Program-made: the position numbers and the translations under genes
In this document: positions 53,403 through 62,241 of the stretch, in pieces
Layout of the letters: every line of letters begins with the position of its first letter
Position numbering within the stretch: the first letter of the stretch is position 1
Assembly: GCF_947487805.1 (NCBI RefSeq)
Contig: NZ_CANKXW010000004.1
Coordinates: 1-64,000 of the forward strand
Source: an uncultured Tateyamaria sp.
GTDB lineage: Bacteria; Pseudomonadota; Alphaproteobacteria; Rhodobacterales; Rhodobacteraceae
DNA: 64,000 bases
Reading direction: 5' to 3'
Notes under the pieces: generated by a model
Told to the model about the DNA's origin: nothing
Database searches by the model: none
The model's input: the letters and a program-made list of their open reading frames with translations, nothing else

Positions 53403-54152
53403 CTAGTCGTGGATCATCTGGTCGATCAGCGTATCGACCTGTTTCTGCACCTGCGCATTGGCCTGTTCAATCTTTTCCGACAGCTCGCGGATTTCTGCCG
53501 CGATGATGGCAAAGCCCCGGCCCTGTTCACCCACATGCGCCGCCTCAATCGACGCATTGATCGCGATCAACCCGACATTCTGGGAAATTTCGCTGATCTC
53601 GCGCAGGGCCTGACGGGTATCATCGCCGGTCTTCTGGGCCGCGCTGCGCCGCGTGACGCGGTCGGTATGCAGATCCGCGCTCAACCGGTTGACGAGGCGG
53701 GCAAAGTGCAGGTTGAAATCCCCCGCCGCGTGCTGCGTCATCGCGCGCAGATCCTCTGCGGTACAGGTCCCTTCGGCATGTTTGCGCGCCAGCCGGTCGA
53801 TCACGGTCACGAAACGCTCCATCTCGGTGACGCTGTCGGGCATGTCGGCCACCGCGCCCTGCAACCACTCCAGCGCCTGGGGATCGATGCCAACCTCGTT
53901 CCCTGCGCCCTGCAACAGCCGTACACCGGACCACGCCCCCGGCAACGCGCGGTCGACACCGGCGACGCAGGCGTCATGATCCGCGTCGCCGTCAAGCAGC
54001 ATGCCAGCCGCGCAATACAGCGCAACACGCGCGCAATGCGACCGGATCATGTCCACCGCGCGCAACAATTCAATACGCGCCGCGATGCCCGTGGCACCGG
54101 CCTGTTGGCCCAAAACGTCGGTGACGTCACTCAATCGCGATTGCATGTTCAT
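53403..54152 (-). CDS. soluble methyl-accepting chemotaxis-type signalling protein
   Basis: A 249-residue protein with no membrane segment. The C-terminal 80 residues carry the tip of a chemoreceptor signalling hairpin: SEISQNVGLIAINASIEAA followed by GEQGRGFAIIAAEIRELSE, close to the usual receptor tip. The N-terminal 160 residues are mostly helical and not recognised; they could be a cytoplasmic sensor module. The shortened hairpin means that it may bind CheW poorly or act in another pathway. AAGGGTG precedes the ATG at 54152. It is divergent from polA. Confidence 0.8.
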   Translation of the reverse strand: MNMQSRLSDVTDVLGQQAGATGIAARIELLRAVDMIRSHCARVALYCAAGMLLDGDADHDACVAGVDRALPGAWSGVRLLQGAGNEVGIDPQALEWLQGAVADMPDSVTEMERFVTVIDRLARKHAEGTCTAEDLRAMTQHAAGDFNLHFARLVNRLSADLHTDRVTRRSAAQKTGDDTRQALREISEISQNVGLIAINASIEAAHVGEQGRGFAIIAAEIRELSEKIEQANAQVQKQVDTLIDQMIHD

Positions 54153-54255
54153 GGCACCCTTGTGCCAAATCCAACTTAACAAATGCTTGTGCTTTCCCCT
54201 TTTCGGGATTCGTGGCACATCACCCGGACACGCATCGCAAGGAAAGGTTCCGCAC

Positions 54256-57042
54256 ATGCCGTTTGACAAGGGATGTCACCTGCACCTGATCGACGGATCG
54301 GCATTCATCTTTCGCGCCTACCACGCCTTGCCGCCGCTCACGCGCAAGTCCGACGGCCTGCCCATCGGGGCGGTATCGGGCTTTTGCAACATGCTCCAGC
54401 GCTATGTCGAAGGGAACCACGGCCCCGACGCGCCGACCCATGTGGCCGTGATCTTTGACAAGGGCAGCCACACGTTCCGCAACGACATGTACGACCAGTA
54501 CAAGGCCAACCGCGATGCCATGCCCGAGGACCTGCGCCCGCAGATCCCCCTGACGCGGGCTGCGACCGAGGCGTTCAACATCGCCTGCAAGGAAAAAGAG
54601 GGATACGAGGCCGACGACATCATCGCCACCCTCGCCGTACAGGCCCGCGCCGCCGGTGGGCGTTGTACCATCATCAGCTCCGACAAGGACCTGATGCAGC
54701 TGGTGGGCGACGGCGTCGAAATGCTCGACGCGATGAAGAACAAGACCATCGACCGCGACGGCGTGTTCGAGAAATTCGGCGTCTACCCCGACCGCGTGGT
54801 GGACGTGCAGGCGCTGGCAGGCGACAGCGTCGACAACGTGCCCGGCGCGCCCGGTATCGGGATCAAGACGGCGGCCCTGCTGATCAACGAATACGGCGAC
54901 CTCGACGCACTTCTCGAACGCGCGGGCGAGATCAAGCAACCCAAGCGCCGCCAGACCCTGATCGACCACGCCGACCAGATCCGCCTCAGCCGCGATCTCG
55001 TCCGCCTCGACGAAAACACGCCGCTCGACTTCACCCTCGATGACCTCGAGGTGCGCGACCCGATCCCAGAACAGCTCATGCCGTTCCTCGCCGAGATGGA
55101 GTTCCGCACCCTCACCAAACGCATCGCCGACAAGCTCGGCGTCGACACGCCCGAGATCAAGGACGCGGCCCCCGCCCCCGCCGACGCCCCCGAAGCGCCA
55201 AGTTTCGAGCAAAGCACCTATGAACACGTCCAGACCGCCGATGCGCTGCAAACCTGGATCGACCTGATCTATGAACGCGGCTACGTCGCCGTTGACACCG
55301 AAACCACCGGCCTGAACGAGATGACCGCCGGTCTGGTGGGCATCTCGCTGGCGGTGAATGCGGGCCACGCCTGCTACATCCCGCTGACGCACAAACAGGG
55401 CGGCGATGACCTTTTTGGCTCCGACGATCTGGCACCGGGGCAGATGCCGCTCGAACAGGCGCTCGAGATGCTCAAACCCGTGCTCGAGGATGACAGCATC
55501 CTCAAGATCGGCCAGAACATGAAATACGACGCCAAGATCTTTGCCCAGATCGGCATCACCGTGGCCCCCATCGACGACACCATGCTGATGAGCTACGCGA
55601 TGCATGGCGGGCTGCACAATCACGGCATGGACACCCTGTCCGACCGCTATCTCGGCCACACGCCGATCCCGATCAAACCGCTGCTGGGGTCGGGCAAATC
55701 GGCGAAAACCTTCGATCAGGTGCCCATAGAAGACGCCGTGACCTACGCCGCCGAAGACGCCGACATCACCCTGCGCCTGTGGCAGCTGTTCAAACCGCAA
55801 CTGCACCGCGTTCAGGTGACAAAGGTCTATGAAACCCTCGAACGGCCCATGGTCCACGTGCTGGCGGGCATGGAACGGTCCGGCATCAAGGTCGACCGCG
55901 ATACCCTGTCGCGCATGTCCAACGCATTCGCCCAGAAAATGGCGGGGCTGGAGGATGAGATCTACCAACTGGCAGGCCGCAAATTCAACGTGGGCAGCCC
56001 CAAACAACTCGGTGAAATCCTGTTCGACGAAATGGGCATCGAAGGCGGCAAAAAGGGCAAGACAGGGGCCTATGCCACCGGCGCCGACGTGCTCGAAGAC
56101 CTCGCCACAGAACACGAGCTGCCCGGTCGCGTCCTCGACTGGCGGCAACTGTCGAAACTCAAATCCACCTACACCGACGCGCTACAGGACCACATCAACC
56201 CCGACACGGGCCGCGTGCACACGTCCTACTCCATCGCGGGCGCATCCACCGGGCGGCTCGCCTCCACCGATCCGAACCTGCAAAACATACCCATTCGCAC
56301 CGAAGAAGGCCGCCGCATCCGCGAGGCCTTTGTCGCCGAGCCGGGCAAAACCCTCGTGGCCCTCGACTATTCCCAGATCGAATTGCGCATCCTCGCCCAC
56401 ATCGCGCAGATCCCCGAGCTGAAGCAGGCCTTTGACGACGGCATCGACATCCACGCGCTCACAGCGTCGGAAATGTTCGACGTGCCGCTGGACGAGATGA
56501 CCCCAGAAGTCCGCCGCCAGGCCAAGGCGATCAACTTCGGCGTCATCTACGGCATCTCGGGCTTCGGCCTCGCGCGCAACCTGCGCATCCCGCGGGCCGA
56601 GGCGCAGGGCTTCATCGACCGCTACTTCGAACGCTTCCCCGGCATCCGCACCTACATGGACGACACCAAGGCGTTCGCCAAGGAACACGGCTACGTCCAG
56701 ACCCTGTTCGGTCGCAAGATCCACACGCCCGAGATTGCCTCCAAAGGCCCCCGCGCAGGCTTTGCCGCCCGCGCCGCGATCAACGCGCCCATCCAGGGCA
56801 CCGCCGCTGACGTCATCCGCCGCGCCATGATCCGTATGCCCGCCGCGATCAAGGACATCCCCGCCGCCATGCTGCTCCAGGTCCACGACGAGCTTCTGTT
56901 CGAGGTCGAGAACAGCGCGGTGGACGACCTGATCGGCGTCGCCCGCGAGGTCATGGAAAACGCCAACAACCCGGTGGTCCACCTCGACGTGAAACTGACC
57001 GTGGACGCAGGCCAGGGCCAGAACTGGGCCGAGGCGCACTGA
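54256..57042 (+). CDS. polA: DNA polymerase I
   Basis: A 928-residue three-domain enzyme for repair and Okazaki fragment processing. The 5' nuclease (1-290) starts with LHLIDGSAFIFRAYHALPP and has EGYEADDIIATLA and SSDKDLMQLV. The 3'-5' exonuclease is active by its residues: VAVDTETTGLNE, IGQNMKYDAKIF and YAAEDADITLRL. The polymerase domain has motif A VALDYSQIELRILAHI, the O helix RRQAKAINFGVIYGISGFG and motif C LLQVHDELLFEV. The start follows AAGGAAAGG; longer in-frame extensions overlap the divergent gene. Confidence 0.97.
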   Translation: MPFDKGCHLHLIDGSAFIFRAYHALPPLTRKSDGLPIGAVSGFCNMLQRYVEGNHGPDAPTHVAVIFDKGSHTFRNDMYDQYKANRDAMPEDLRPQIPLTRAATEAFNIACKEKEGYEADDIIATLAVQARAAGGRCTIISSDKDLMQLVGDGVEMLDAMKNKTIDRDGVFEKFGVYPDRVVDVQALAGDSVDNVPGAPGIGIKTAALLINEYGDLDALLERAGEIKQPKRRQTLIDHADQIRLSRDLVRLDENTPLDFTLDDLEVRDPIPEQLMPFLAEMEFRTLTKRIADKLGVDTPEIKDAAPAPADAPEAPSFEQSTYEHVQTADALQTWIDLIYERGYVAVDTETTGLNEMTAGLVGISLAVNAGHACYIPLTHKQGGDDLFGSDDLAPGQMPLEQALEMLKPVLEDDSILKIGQNMKYDAKIFAQIGITVAPIDDTMLMSYAMHGGLHNHGMDTLSDRYLGHTPIPIKPLLGSGKSAKTFDQVPIEDAVTYAAEDADITLRLWQLFKPQLHRVQVTKVYETLERPMVHVLAGMERSGIKVDRDTLSRMSNAFAQKMAGLEDEIYQLAGRKFNVGSPKQLGEILFDEMGIEGGKKGKTGAYATGADVLEDLATEHELPGRVLDWRQLSKLKSTYTDALQDHINPDTGRVHTSYSIAGASTGRLASTDPNLQNIPIRTEEGRRIREAFVAEPGKTLVALDYSQIELRILAHIAQIPELKQAFDDGIDIHALTASEMFDVPLDEMTPEVRRQAKAINFGVIYGISGFGLARNLRIPRAEAQGFIDRYFERFPGIRTYMDDTKAFAKEHGYVQTLFGRKIHTPEIASKGPRAGFAARAAINAPIQGTAADVIRRAMIRMPAAIKDIPAAMLLQVHDELLFEVENSAVDDLIGVAREVMENANNPVVHLDVKLTVDAGQGQNWAEAH

Positions 57043-57106
57043 AGGTTAGGCCCTCGTAATCCTTGAGGGCGGGCAAGACCCCGGCCCGATGCCCGGACCG
57101 CGCCGG

Positions 57107-58057
57107 TCAGATCGTCCAGCGGAACCCCGTCGCGTCCTCGGACACGTCCCACAATTTCGCCATGACAGCCTTGTCATGCGCGTGCGGATGCAACGTGCCC
57201 CGACCAACCGGACCGACAAATTCCATACGACCGGTGGGACCATAGAGCGCTCGTTGCTCCAGACCGGCCTCAGTCGCGCACATGACCTCCGGCCAAGAGC
57301 CCTTTTCGGCGGATTGAACCATCGGTGACAGCGACATCAACCCGAACATGATCCGCGTCAAAAGGTTTCCGCTCGTCGTGATCAGCGACGTCCGCGAAGA
57401 CCCGGGATGGCACACGTAAACCCCGACACCGGTCCTGCCCGCCGCCTTCAGCCGATCCTGAAGCTCATATGCAAACATCATCTGCGCAAGCTTGCTCTGG
57501 GAATAGGTCCGGTTCTGATGGTAATTCCCGTTCCAGTTCATGTCCTCGAACTGAATGGTCTTGATACCCATGTTGTAGCCAAGGCTCGAAACGACAACGA
57601 TCCGACCGCCCGAGGCTTCGATCCGGTCAAAAAGCAATCCGCAGAGCAGGAAGTGGCCGTAATGGTTCGTGCCCAACATGCTCTCAAACCCATCAACGGT
57701 GAACGTCTGCGTCGGCACCTGCGCAATCGCCGCGTTGCAGATCAGGGCATCGATGCGGGGCACCGTGTTCTGCACCTCCACCGCCGCTTGGCGCACACTG
57801 GCCAAAGAGGCCAGGTCCATACGGATAAAACGCACATCCGCGTCACCGCCCAACTCTTTTTTCAGCTCCGCAACAGCGGCCTGGGATTTCTCGGCAGAGC
57901 GGTTCAACATCACGACCTTGGCGTTTTTCTTCAAAAGGGTCCGCGCCGCCTGAAACCCTGCACCGGCATTGGCACCTGTGATCAGATAGGTTTTGCCGGA
58001 CAGGGTCCCAAGGCGTTCCGGCGTCCAACCCTTGGGACCAAAAGTGGTGTCAGGCAT
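57107..58057 (-). CDS. short-chain dehydrogenase (protochlorophyllide reductase-like/retinol dehydrogenase type)
   Basis: A 316-residue SDR of the long type: cofactor loop LITGANAGAGFQAARTL, RMDLASLASVRQAA, LICNAAIAQ, serine in VVVSSLGYNM and YxxxK in TYSQSKLAQMMF. Similar proteins are annotated as protochlorophyllide reductases or WW-domain-type oxidoreductases, but there is no chlorophyll gene nearby. The ATG at 58057 has AGGAG seven bases upstream, better than the ATG two codons earlier. The divergent AraC regulator probably controls it. Confidence 0.87.
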   Translation of the reverse strand: MPDTTFGPKGWTPERLGTLSGKTYLITGANAGAGFQAARTLLKKNAKVVMLNRSAEKSQAAVAELKKELGGDADVRFIRMDLASLASVRQAAVEVQNTVPRIDALICNAAIAQVPTQTFTVDGFESMLGTNHYGHFLLCGLLFDRIEASGGRIVVVSSLGYNMGIKTIQFEDMNWNGNYHQNRTYSQSKLAQMMFAYELQDRLKAAGRTGVGVYVCHPGSSRTSLITTSGNLLTRIMFGLMSLSPMVQSAEKGSWPEVMCATEAGLEQRALYGPTGRMEFVGPVGRGTLHPHAHDKAVMAKLWDVSEDATGFRWTI

Positions 58058-58225
58058 CGTCATTCTCCTGTGTACGTCGGCGCTCCAGCCAACCCATGTC
58101 CATTTCAACTGAAAACCTCAGATAAATGTCAGCCGGGCCTGAAAACAGCCGATATCGTCGCGATTACTTGCCTGATTGTATCAACACCGTTGTCTGAACC
58201 CGACCAATGCCGTTACATCCCCACC

Positions 58226-59119
58226 ATGGACAAGGATCGGATCAAACACTTCATCGCAGACCGGACATCGCAGGACGGCCTGACAGACTCCGGCATCCAG
58301 GGCGTGCAGTTTTTCAGGGCAACGCAATCTGTCCCCTGCGTTCCCGCCGTCTACGAACCCTGCATCATCGCCATCGTCAGCGGAGAGAAAGAGGCGGTGC
58401 TGAATGGGCAGAGATACGTGTACGACCAAGGCCGGTATCTCTGCTGCCCGATGGCGATGCCCGTCAAGGCAGGCACACCCAAAGCGTCCCGCGACAACCC
58501 GCTTTACGGGGTGATGATAGCACTCGATCAGCGGCTGATGGCGCAGATCGCCATAGAGATGGAGAACGCCGGAGCGGTCCTGCCTGCCGCCAGAGGAGAG
58601 TTGCGCGAGCCCGGAATCAAACTCGCAAGATGGGACGCGACCTTCACCGACGCCCTGCTCAGGCTCCTGCAACTCGGGGACAACAGGACAGACATAGCCG
58701 TTCTTGGTCAGGCGCGATTGCGCGAGGTGCTCTATGCCCTCTTGAAGGGAGAGGCGGGTGCCTTTGCCCGTCAGGCATTTGGTGCTGGAAACGCCATCGG
58801 ACGCTCCATCGCACACGTGTCGTCGAACCTCGATGCGCCGGTTTCAATTGACGATATGGCCAACCGCGCCGGGATGACCCGGGCCGTCTTTCATCGCAAG
58901 TTCAAACAAGTGACAACACTGGCACCGATGCAGTTCGTGAAATCGATGCGCCTGAACAACGCCGCAATGAAGATTGCCGGCGGAATGGCCGTGAACGAAG
59001 CGGCCTTGGAAGTCGGTTACCTCAGCCCATCTCAGTTCAGCCGCGAATTCAAACGCATGTACGGGCAATCACCAAGACAGTGGGCTGAAGCGCAGCAACT
59101 TCCGATCGGTGTCGCATGA
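58226..59119 (+). CDS. AraC-family regulator with AraC_N-type effector domain
   Basis: A 297-residue regulator. Residues 1-190 form the N-terminal AraC_N-type domain (VPAVYEPCIIAIVSGEKEAVLNG-like, seen as EPCIIAIVSGEKEAVL); residues 200-297 hold the two helix-turn-helix units (ISIDDMANRAGMTRAVFHRK-like SIDDMANRAGMTRAVFHRK and VNEAALEVGYLSPSQFSRE followed by FKRMYGQSPRQW). Such regulators commonly sit divergent from the SDR or oxidoreductase they activate, as here (168 bases between starts). The ligand is unknown. Confidence 0.9.
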   Translation: MDKDRIKHFIADRTSQDGLTDSGIQGVQFFRATQSVPCVPAVYEPCIIAIVSGEKEAVLNGQRYVYDQGRYLCCPMAMPVKAGTPKASRDNPLYGVMIALDQRLMAQIAIEMENAGAVLPAARGELREPGIKLARWDATFTDALLRLLQLGDNRTDIAVLGQARLREVLYALLKGEAGAFARQAFGAGNAIGRSIAHVSSNLDAPVSIDDMANRAGMTRAVFHRKFKQVTTLAPMQFVKSMRLNNAAMKIAGGMAVNEAALEVGYLSPSQFSREFKRMYGQSPRQWAEAQQLPIGVA

Positions 59120-59192
59120 GCCATCTCACGTTGAACAACACCCAAATCCGGTTGCGCCGCCGTCTGCGCGCCTACGTCAAAAGGACCCCTCC

Positions 59193-59549
59193 ATGATCCA
59201 CACCTGGCAAGACCTGAAAACACTTGGCCTTTCGCTGGGCCTGCCGCATGTCATCGTGGCCACCAGTTGGGGCAACGAAAACCTCAAGGCGCACGGCAAG
59301 CTGTGGACATGGTGGTCGCCCTATGTCGATGCCGCGATCTTCAAGGGCACCATCGAGGAACGCGAGATGCTGGTCGAGGCCGACCCCGACACCTTCTTGC
59401 TTCATCCGCACTATGCCAAGTTCGGATGCCTTCTGGTAGCGGCCGGCCGCATCGACCCCGACTGGGCGGCGGCGCGCCTGCACAGCACGTGGCGCGACAT
59501 GGCCCCCAAACGGTTTCTCAAGGCGTGGGACGCCGAGCAGCAGCAATAG
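59193..59549 (+). CDS. MmcQ/YjbR family DNA-binding-like protein
   Basis: A 118-residue protein of the MmcQ/YjbR fold (CyaY-like). Family pieces are LPHVIVATSWGNENLKAHGK, AIFKGTIEEREMLV, FLLHPHYAKFGCLLV and RLHSTWRDMAPKRFL. The biochemical function is not established. AAAGGA lies eight bases before the ATG. It follows the AraC gene by 73 bases in the same direction. Confidence 0.87.
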   Translation: MIHTWQDLKTLGLSLGLPHVIVATSWGNENLKAHGKLWTWWSPYVDAAIFKGTIEEREMLVEADPDTFLLHPHYAKFGCLLVAAGRIDPDWAAARLHSTWRDMAPKRFLKAWDAEQQQ

Positions 59550-59712
59550 GGTGTTTCGCTTGGAGACGTGGTTGGCACGCGACCGCGCCCCATCGGGCAC
59601 GATTGTGCGCGCGGGGTGGTTAACACGCGCTACCGAACCGCGCGGCGGGTCAAGTTCTTGATTTTGGATCGGGATCACAGAGCGGTCAAGAAATGGCAAA
59701 GACCCCGCACGC

Positions 59713-59732
59713 TCTGTCCCCGCGGGGACAGA
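59713..59732. terminator. perfect palindrome at the end of the DUF2798 gene
   Basis: TCTGTCCCCGCGGGGACAGA is a 20-base perfect palindrome lying directly after the stop of the minus-strand DUF2798 gene (59733) and about 165 bases after the plus-strand MmcQ-like gene. It can form a strong stem and is best read as a terminator for one or both. Confidence 0.55.
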
Positions 59733-59960
59733 TCACTCCGGAATGGTCAGTTTGCCCACCAGTCGCCGCGCCAGCGGGGCGACGAACAGCACGATGGGAA
59801 AGGCCACCGCCCAGCTGGGCAGCCACGCCCCGATCCACTGGCCAAAGAACCCCGCGACAAGGCCCACGGCCAGAAAGGTCGAGATGCCGGACACGAGAAA
59901 GGACATCATGCCGCTGAGGACAAAACCGAATGCGATATGGGCGTAACGGGCAGGGATCAT
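59733..59960 (-). CDS. DUF2798 family small membrane protein
   Basis: A 75-residue protein with two membrane segments, HIAFGFVLSGMMSFLVSGIS and the one around WAVAFPIVLFVAPLARRLV, the pattern of DUF2798. The N-terminal IPARYAHIAFGF is typical. Function unknown. I prefer the ATG at 59960, which has AAAGG nine bases upstream; the ATG at 59969 directly abuts that site. Confidence 0.8.
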   Translation of the reverse strand: MIPARYAHIAFGFVLSGMMSFLVSGISTFLAVGLVAGFFGQWIGAWLPSWAVAFPIVLFVAPLARRLVGKLTIPE

Positions 59961-60038
59961 GACAGGCATCCTTTGTGACGGGTCGCGTCCTGTGTACCGC
60001 GCGGCGTACGGCGCCAGAAGTGCACCTGCGCACAGGGA

Positions 60039-60794
60039 CTATGCCATCATCCACGCCAGATCCGTTTCCGTGCGGCCCTTCGGCGTGTACTCCGCACTGA
60101 CCCATCCGTCGTAACCGCTGGCGTCGATGGCGGCAAAGAGCGCGGCAAAGTCCACGCGCCCCCGGCCCGGCGTCACCCGCCCCGGCGCGTCTCCGATCTG
60201 GATGTGGCGGATCAGCGGGCGCATCGCGTGGAACGTGCCCAGCGCATCTCCGGTGATCTCCTGCGCGTGGTAGCTGTCATATTGCAGGCCGAGATTGGGC
60301 GCGTCGACGGCCTCGATGATCTCTGCGGCAAGGTCATAGCTGTCGAGGAAATAGCCCGGCATAGCACCCGCGTTCAACGGCTCCAGCGTCAGGCACAGAC
60401 CCTCGGGCAGGGACGCGGTCGCGCGCCGCAAGTTCTCCACCATCGCGGCCTTTGCCTCCGCACCGCTGCCATCCCCGCTCATCACGTGGATCACCCCCGC
60501 GCCCAACGCCTGCGCATAGCGCACCGCGCGCCGCATGTCATAGTCGAACCGCGCCGCACCGCCCGGCACGGCGGCAAAGCCGCGCGCACCGCCCGTATAG
60601 TTCGGCCCCGGCGCGTTCAGCAGCACCATCTGCAACCCATTGCGCCGCAGCGCCCGCAAGGTCTCGGGCGCGGGCACGTCATAGGGGAACAGCACCTCGA
60701 CCGCCTCGAACCCGGCTTCGGCGGCGGCGTCAAAGCGGTCAAGATAGGGCAGCTCGGCCCACAGATGCGTCAGGTTGGCGGCAAATCGCGGCAT
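60039..60794 (-). CDS. hydroxypyruvate isomerase-family protein (Hyi/OtnI)
   Basis: A 251-residue TIM-barrel isomerase. The N-terminal FAANLTHLWAELPYLDRF and the metal-binding residues in LTLEPLNAGAMPGYFL (Glu), GLQYDSYHAQ (Asp, His), HIQIGDAPGR (Gln/Asp) and VSAEYTPKG (Glu) match the hydroxypyruvate isomerase and 2-oxo-tetronate isomerase (OtnI) family. A DenD homologue is encoded at 37047, so OtnI in erythronate breakdown is possible, but Hyi activity in glyoxylate metabolism is equally compatible. Confidence 0.87.
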   Translation of the reverse strand: MPRFAANLTHLWAELPYLDRFDAAAEAGFEAVEVLFPYDVPAPETLRALRRNGLQMVLLNAPGPNYTGGARGFAAVPGGAARFDYDMRRAVRYAQALGAGVIHVMSGDGSGAEAKAAMVENLRRATASLPEGLCLTLEPLNAGAMPGYFLDSYDLAAEIIEAVDAPNLGLQYDSYHAQEITGDALGTFHAMRPLIRHIQIGDAPGRVTPGRGRVDFAALFAAIDASGYDGWVSAEYTPKGRTETDLAWMMA

Positions 60795-60829
60795 GTCCGG
60801 ACCCTAGCCCGCAGCGCACCCGCGCGCCA

Positions 60830-61531
60830 TCAAAACGTCTCGACCCAGGGCCGCAGGGTCAGCTCGTCCGACCAGGCCGAGCGGTGCTGATCCATCAGCT
60901 GCACATAGGCCGCGGCAATCGCGTCCGGGTCCAGCATCCTGTCCGTCCCGTCATCGGTCCGCTCGGCGCGGGCAGGGTTGGAGATGCCGCCATCGATGTT
61001 CACCCACGCCACGTGCACGCCCTTGGGATGCAACTCGCGCGCCATCGACTGGGCCAGACCACGCTGGGCAAACTTGCCCATGGCAAAGGGCGCGGACTGC
61101 GCAAAACCCTTGACCCCCGCAGACGCCCCGGTGAACAGGATCGTCCCGCGTCGCCCGTCCACAACATCCTGATCTTGCATCATTTTTGCCGCCGCCCGCC
61201 CCATCAGGAACGACCCGAAGGCGGTGATCTCGATGGCGCGGCGAACCTCTTCGGGATCAAGATCGGCGATGGCCCCGCGCTGGCGGGCGGAGGGGTTGTA
61301 GATGGCAACGCTCAACCGACCGTCAAGGCTGGCAAAAAGCGCATCCACAGAGGCCGGATCGCTGCCATCAAGCGCGACCGTACGCGCGCCGGTCTCCGCC
61401 GCGAGGTCCGCGAGCTTGTCGGTGTTGCGCGCCCCCAACACCAGGTCATGCCCCCGCGCGTGCAATTGCCGAGCAAGCGAGGCCGACAGGCCACTGCCTG
61501 CCCCGATGATAAGAGCGATGCCTTGGGTCAT
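60830..61531 (-). CDS. SDR-like protein with Phe at the catalytic Tyr position
   Basis: A 233-residue short-chain dehydrogenase-fold protein. The cofactor loop is ALIIGAGSGLSASLARQL and the serine is in LFTGASAGVKGF, but the YxxxK motif reads PFAMGKFAQRGLAQSM, with Phe for the catalytic Tyr. A subgroup of SDRs has this exchange, and its activity is uncertain: weak reductase, binding role or a different proton donor. GGAGGA precedes the ATG at 61531; the long in-frame extension upstream is not coding. It follows 35 bases from the Hyi-like gene in the same direction and may be its upstream operon partner. Confidence 0.84.
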   Translation of the reverse strand: MTQGIALIIGAGSGLSASLARQLHARGHDLVLGARNTDKLADLAAETGARTVALDGSDPASVDALFASLDGRLSVAIYNPSARQRGAIADLDPEEVRRAIEITAFGSFLMGRAAAKMMQDQDVVDGRRGTILFTGASAGVKGFAQSAPFAMGKFAQRGLAQSMARELHPKGVHVAWVNIDGGISNPARAERTDDGTDRMLDPDAIAAAYVQLMDQHRSAWSDELTLRPWVETF

Positions 61532-61950
61532 GCGGATGTCCTCCGGTTGCGGCGTGGTTTGTTTGCTTTGGGAGAGGATGCAAGAGAACGGTGAGGCACG
61601 CCAGCGGAGAGGGCGCACATCGGTTGTGCAAGGCACGTTTGATGGCTGGGTACGTTGCGCCAGACGAAAACTTGGCAATGAAGAAAGCCTCAACCAACAA
61701 GACTTGACTAAAATTTGCTCCTTCGACCACGTGCGGTCTGTGTGGCAGCTTTCATTTGCTCAAACTGCTGCCAGATGCGTTCTTAACCGTTGGTTAACTC
61801 ATTTAAATCAGTATGTTGGCAGGTCCATCCGTTCGGCCACCTTGAATGCGACACATTGATCCATCATATTTTCTGGTGATCAAGCCACCGCCGTGTATGG
61901 TGTTTGCCAAGCGCCGAGGGGAAAAATCCGCTGGCCATGGGAGAAAATTG
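61532..61950. other. 419-base AT-richer intergenic region
   Basis: No gene was found on either strand. The region holds the promoter of the SDR gene to its left and of the two-gene cassette to its right, and base composition drops toward the right. A six-base inverted repeat with a three-base loop (TTAACC-GTT-GGTTAA, 61783-61797) stands about 155 bases before the cassette start and could be an operator. It marks the border from core-like to accessory DNA. Confidence 0.5.
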
Positions 61951-62241
61951 ATGTCTTTGCCTATGCAGTTGGACGCGGCAATTACTGAAAGACTTATTGC
62001 TGTGATCCGGGAAAAGTTTGATTTGGATGCCGCTTCTACCATTGAGGTGCAATCGATCGAAGTGGACGCTGAAGAACACAAGATAATAATCGCACTGTCC
62101 ATTACGACTAACGCTCGCCCGGAGGCTCTCGCCAGAAGTTACCTTGGGCTAACGGGGAGAGTACGTGAAGTGCTCGGCAGTGATTGGTCTGGTTTCTTCC
62201 CAGTAATTACTCCCCAAATTCACTCTGGCGCGCATGCTTGA
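61951..62241 (+). CDS. hypothetical protein, first gene of a HEPN cassette
   Basis: A 96-residue protein not recognised. It is mixed alpha/beta with a helical N-terminus (ITERLIAVIREKFDL), strands around STIEVQSIEV and HKIIIALSITT, and a C-terminal helix. It has none of the GSxxRG motif of the nucleotidyltransferases that usually accompany HEPN proteins. GGGAG lies nine bases before the ATG at 61951. Its stop overlaps the next start by eight bases, so the two products are made together. In such an arrangement it may be the partner or antitoxin, which is inference only. Codon use is AT-richer than the core genes. Confidence 0.65.
   Translation: MSLPMQLDAAITERLIAVIREKFDLDAASTIEVQSIEVDAEEHKIIIALSITTNARPEALARSYLGLTGRVREVLGSDWSGFFPVITPQIHSGAHA

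Noticed and set aside
54220-56148. A 642-codon open frame antisense to polA
   Set aside because: It has no recognisable domain, no ribosome-binding site and mirrors the polA codon pattern. Similar shadows at 26392-28125, 46656-48521 and 19496-21040 were dismissed for the same reason.
26063-59731. The palindrome GTCCCCGCGGGGAC occurs at 26063, 27140 and within 59714-59731
   Set aside because: The first two copies lie inside coding sequence where they encode VPAGT or its like in both the UxaA-type and PhyH genes, so codon usage explains them. Only the copy at 59713-59732 is intergenic and was kept as a terminator.
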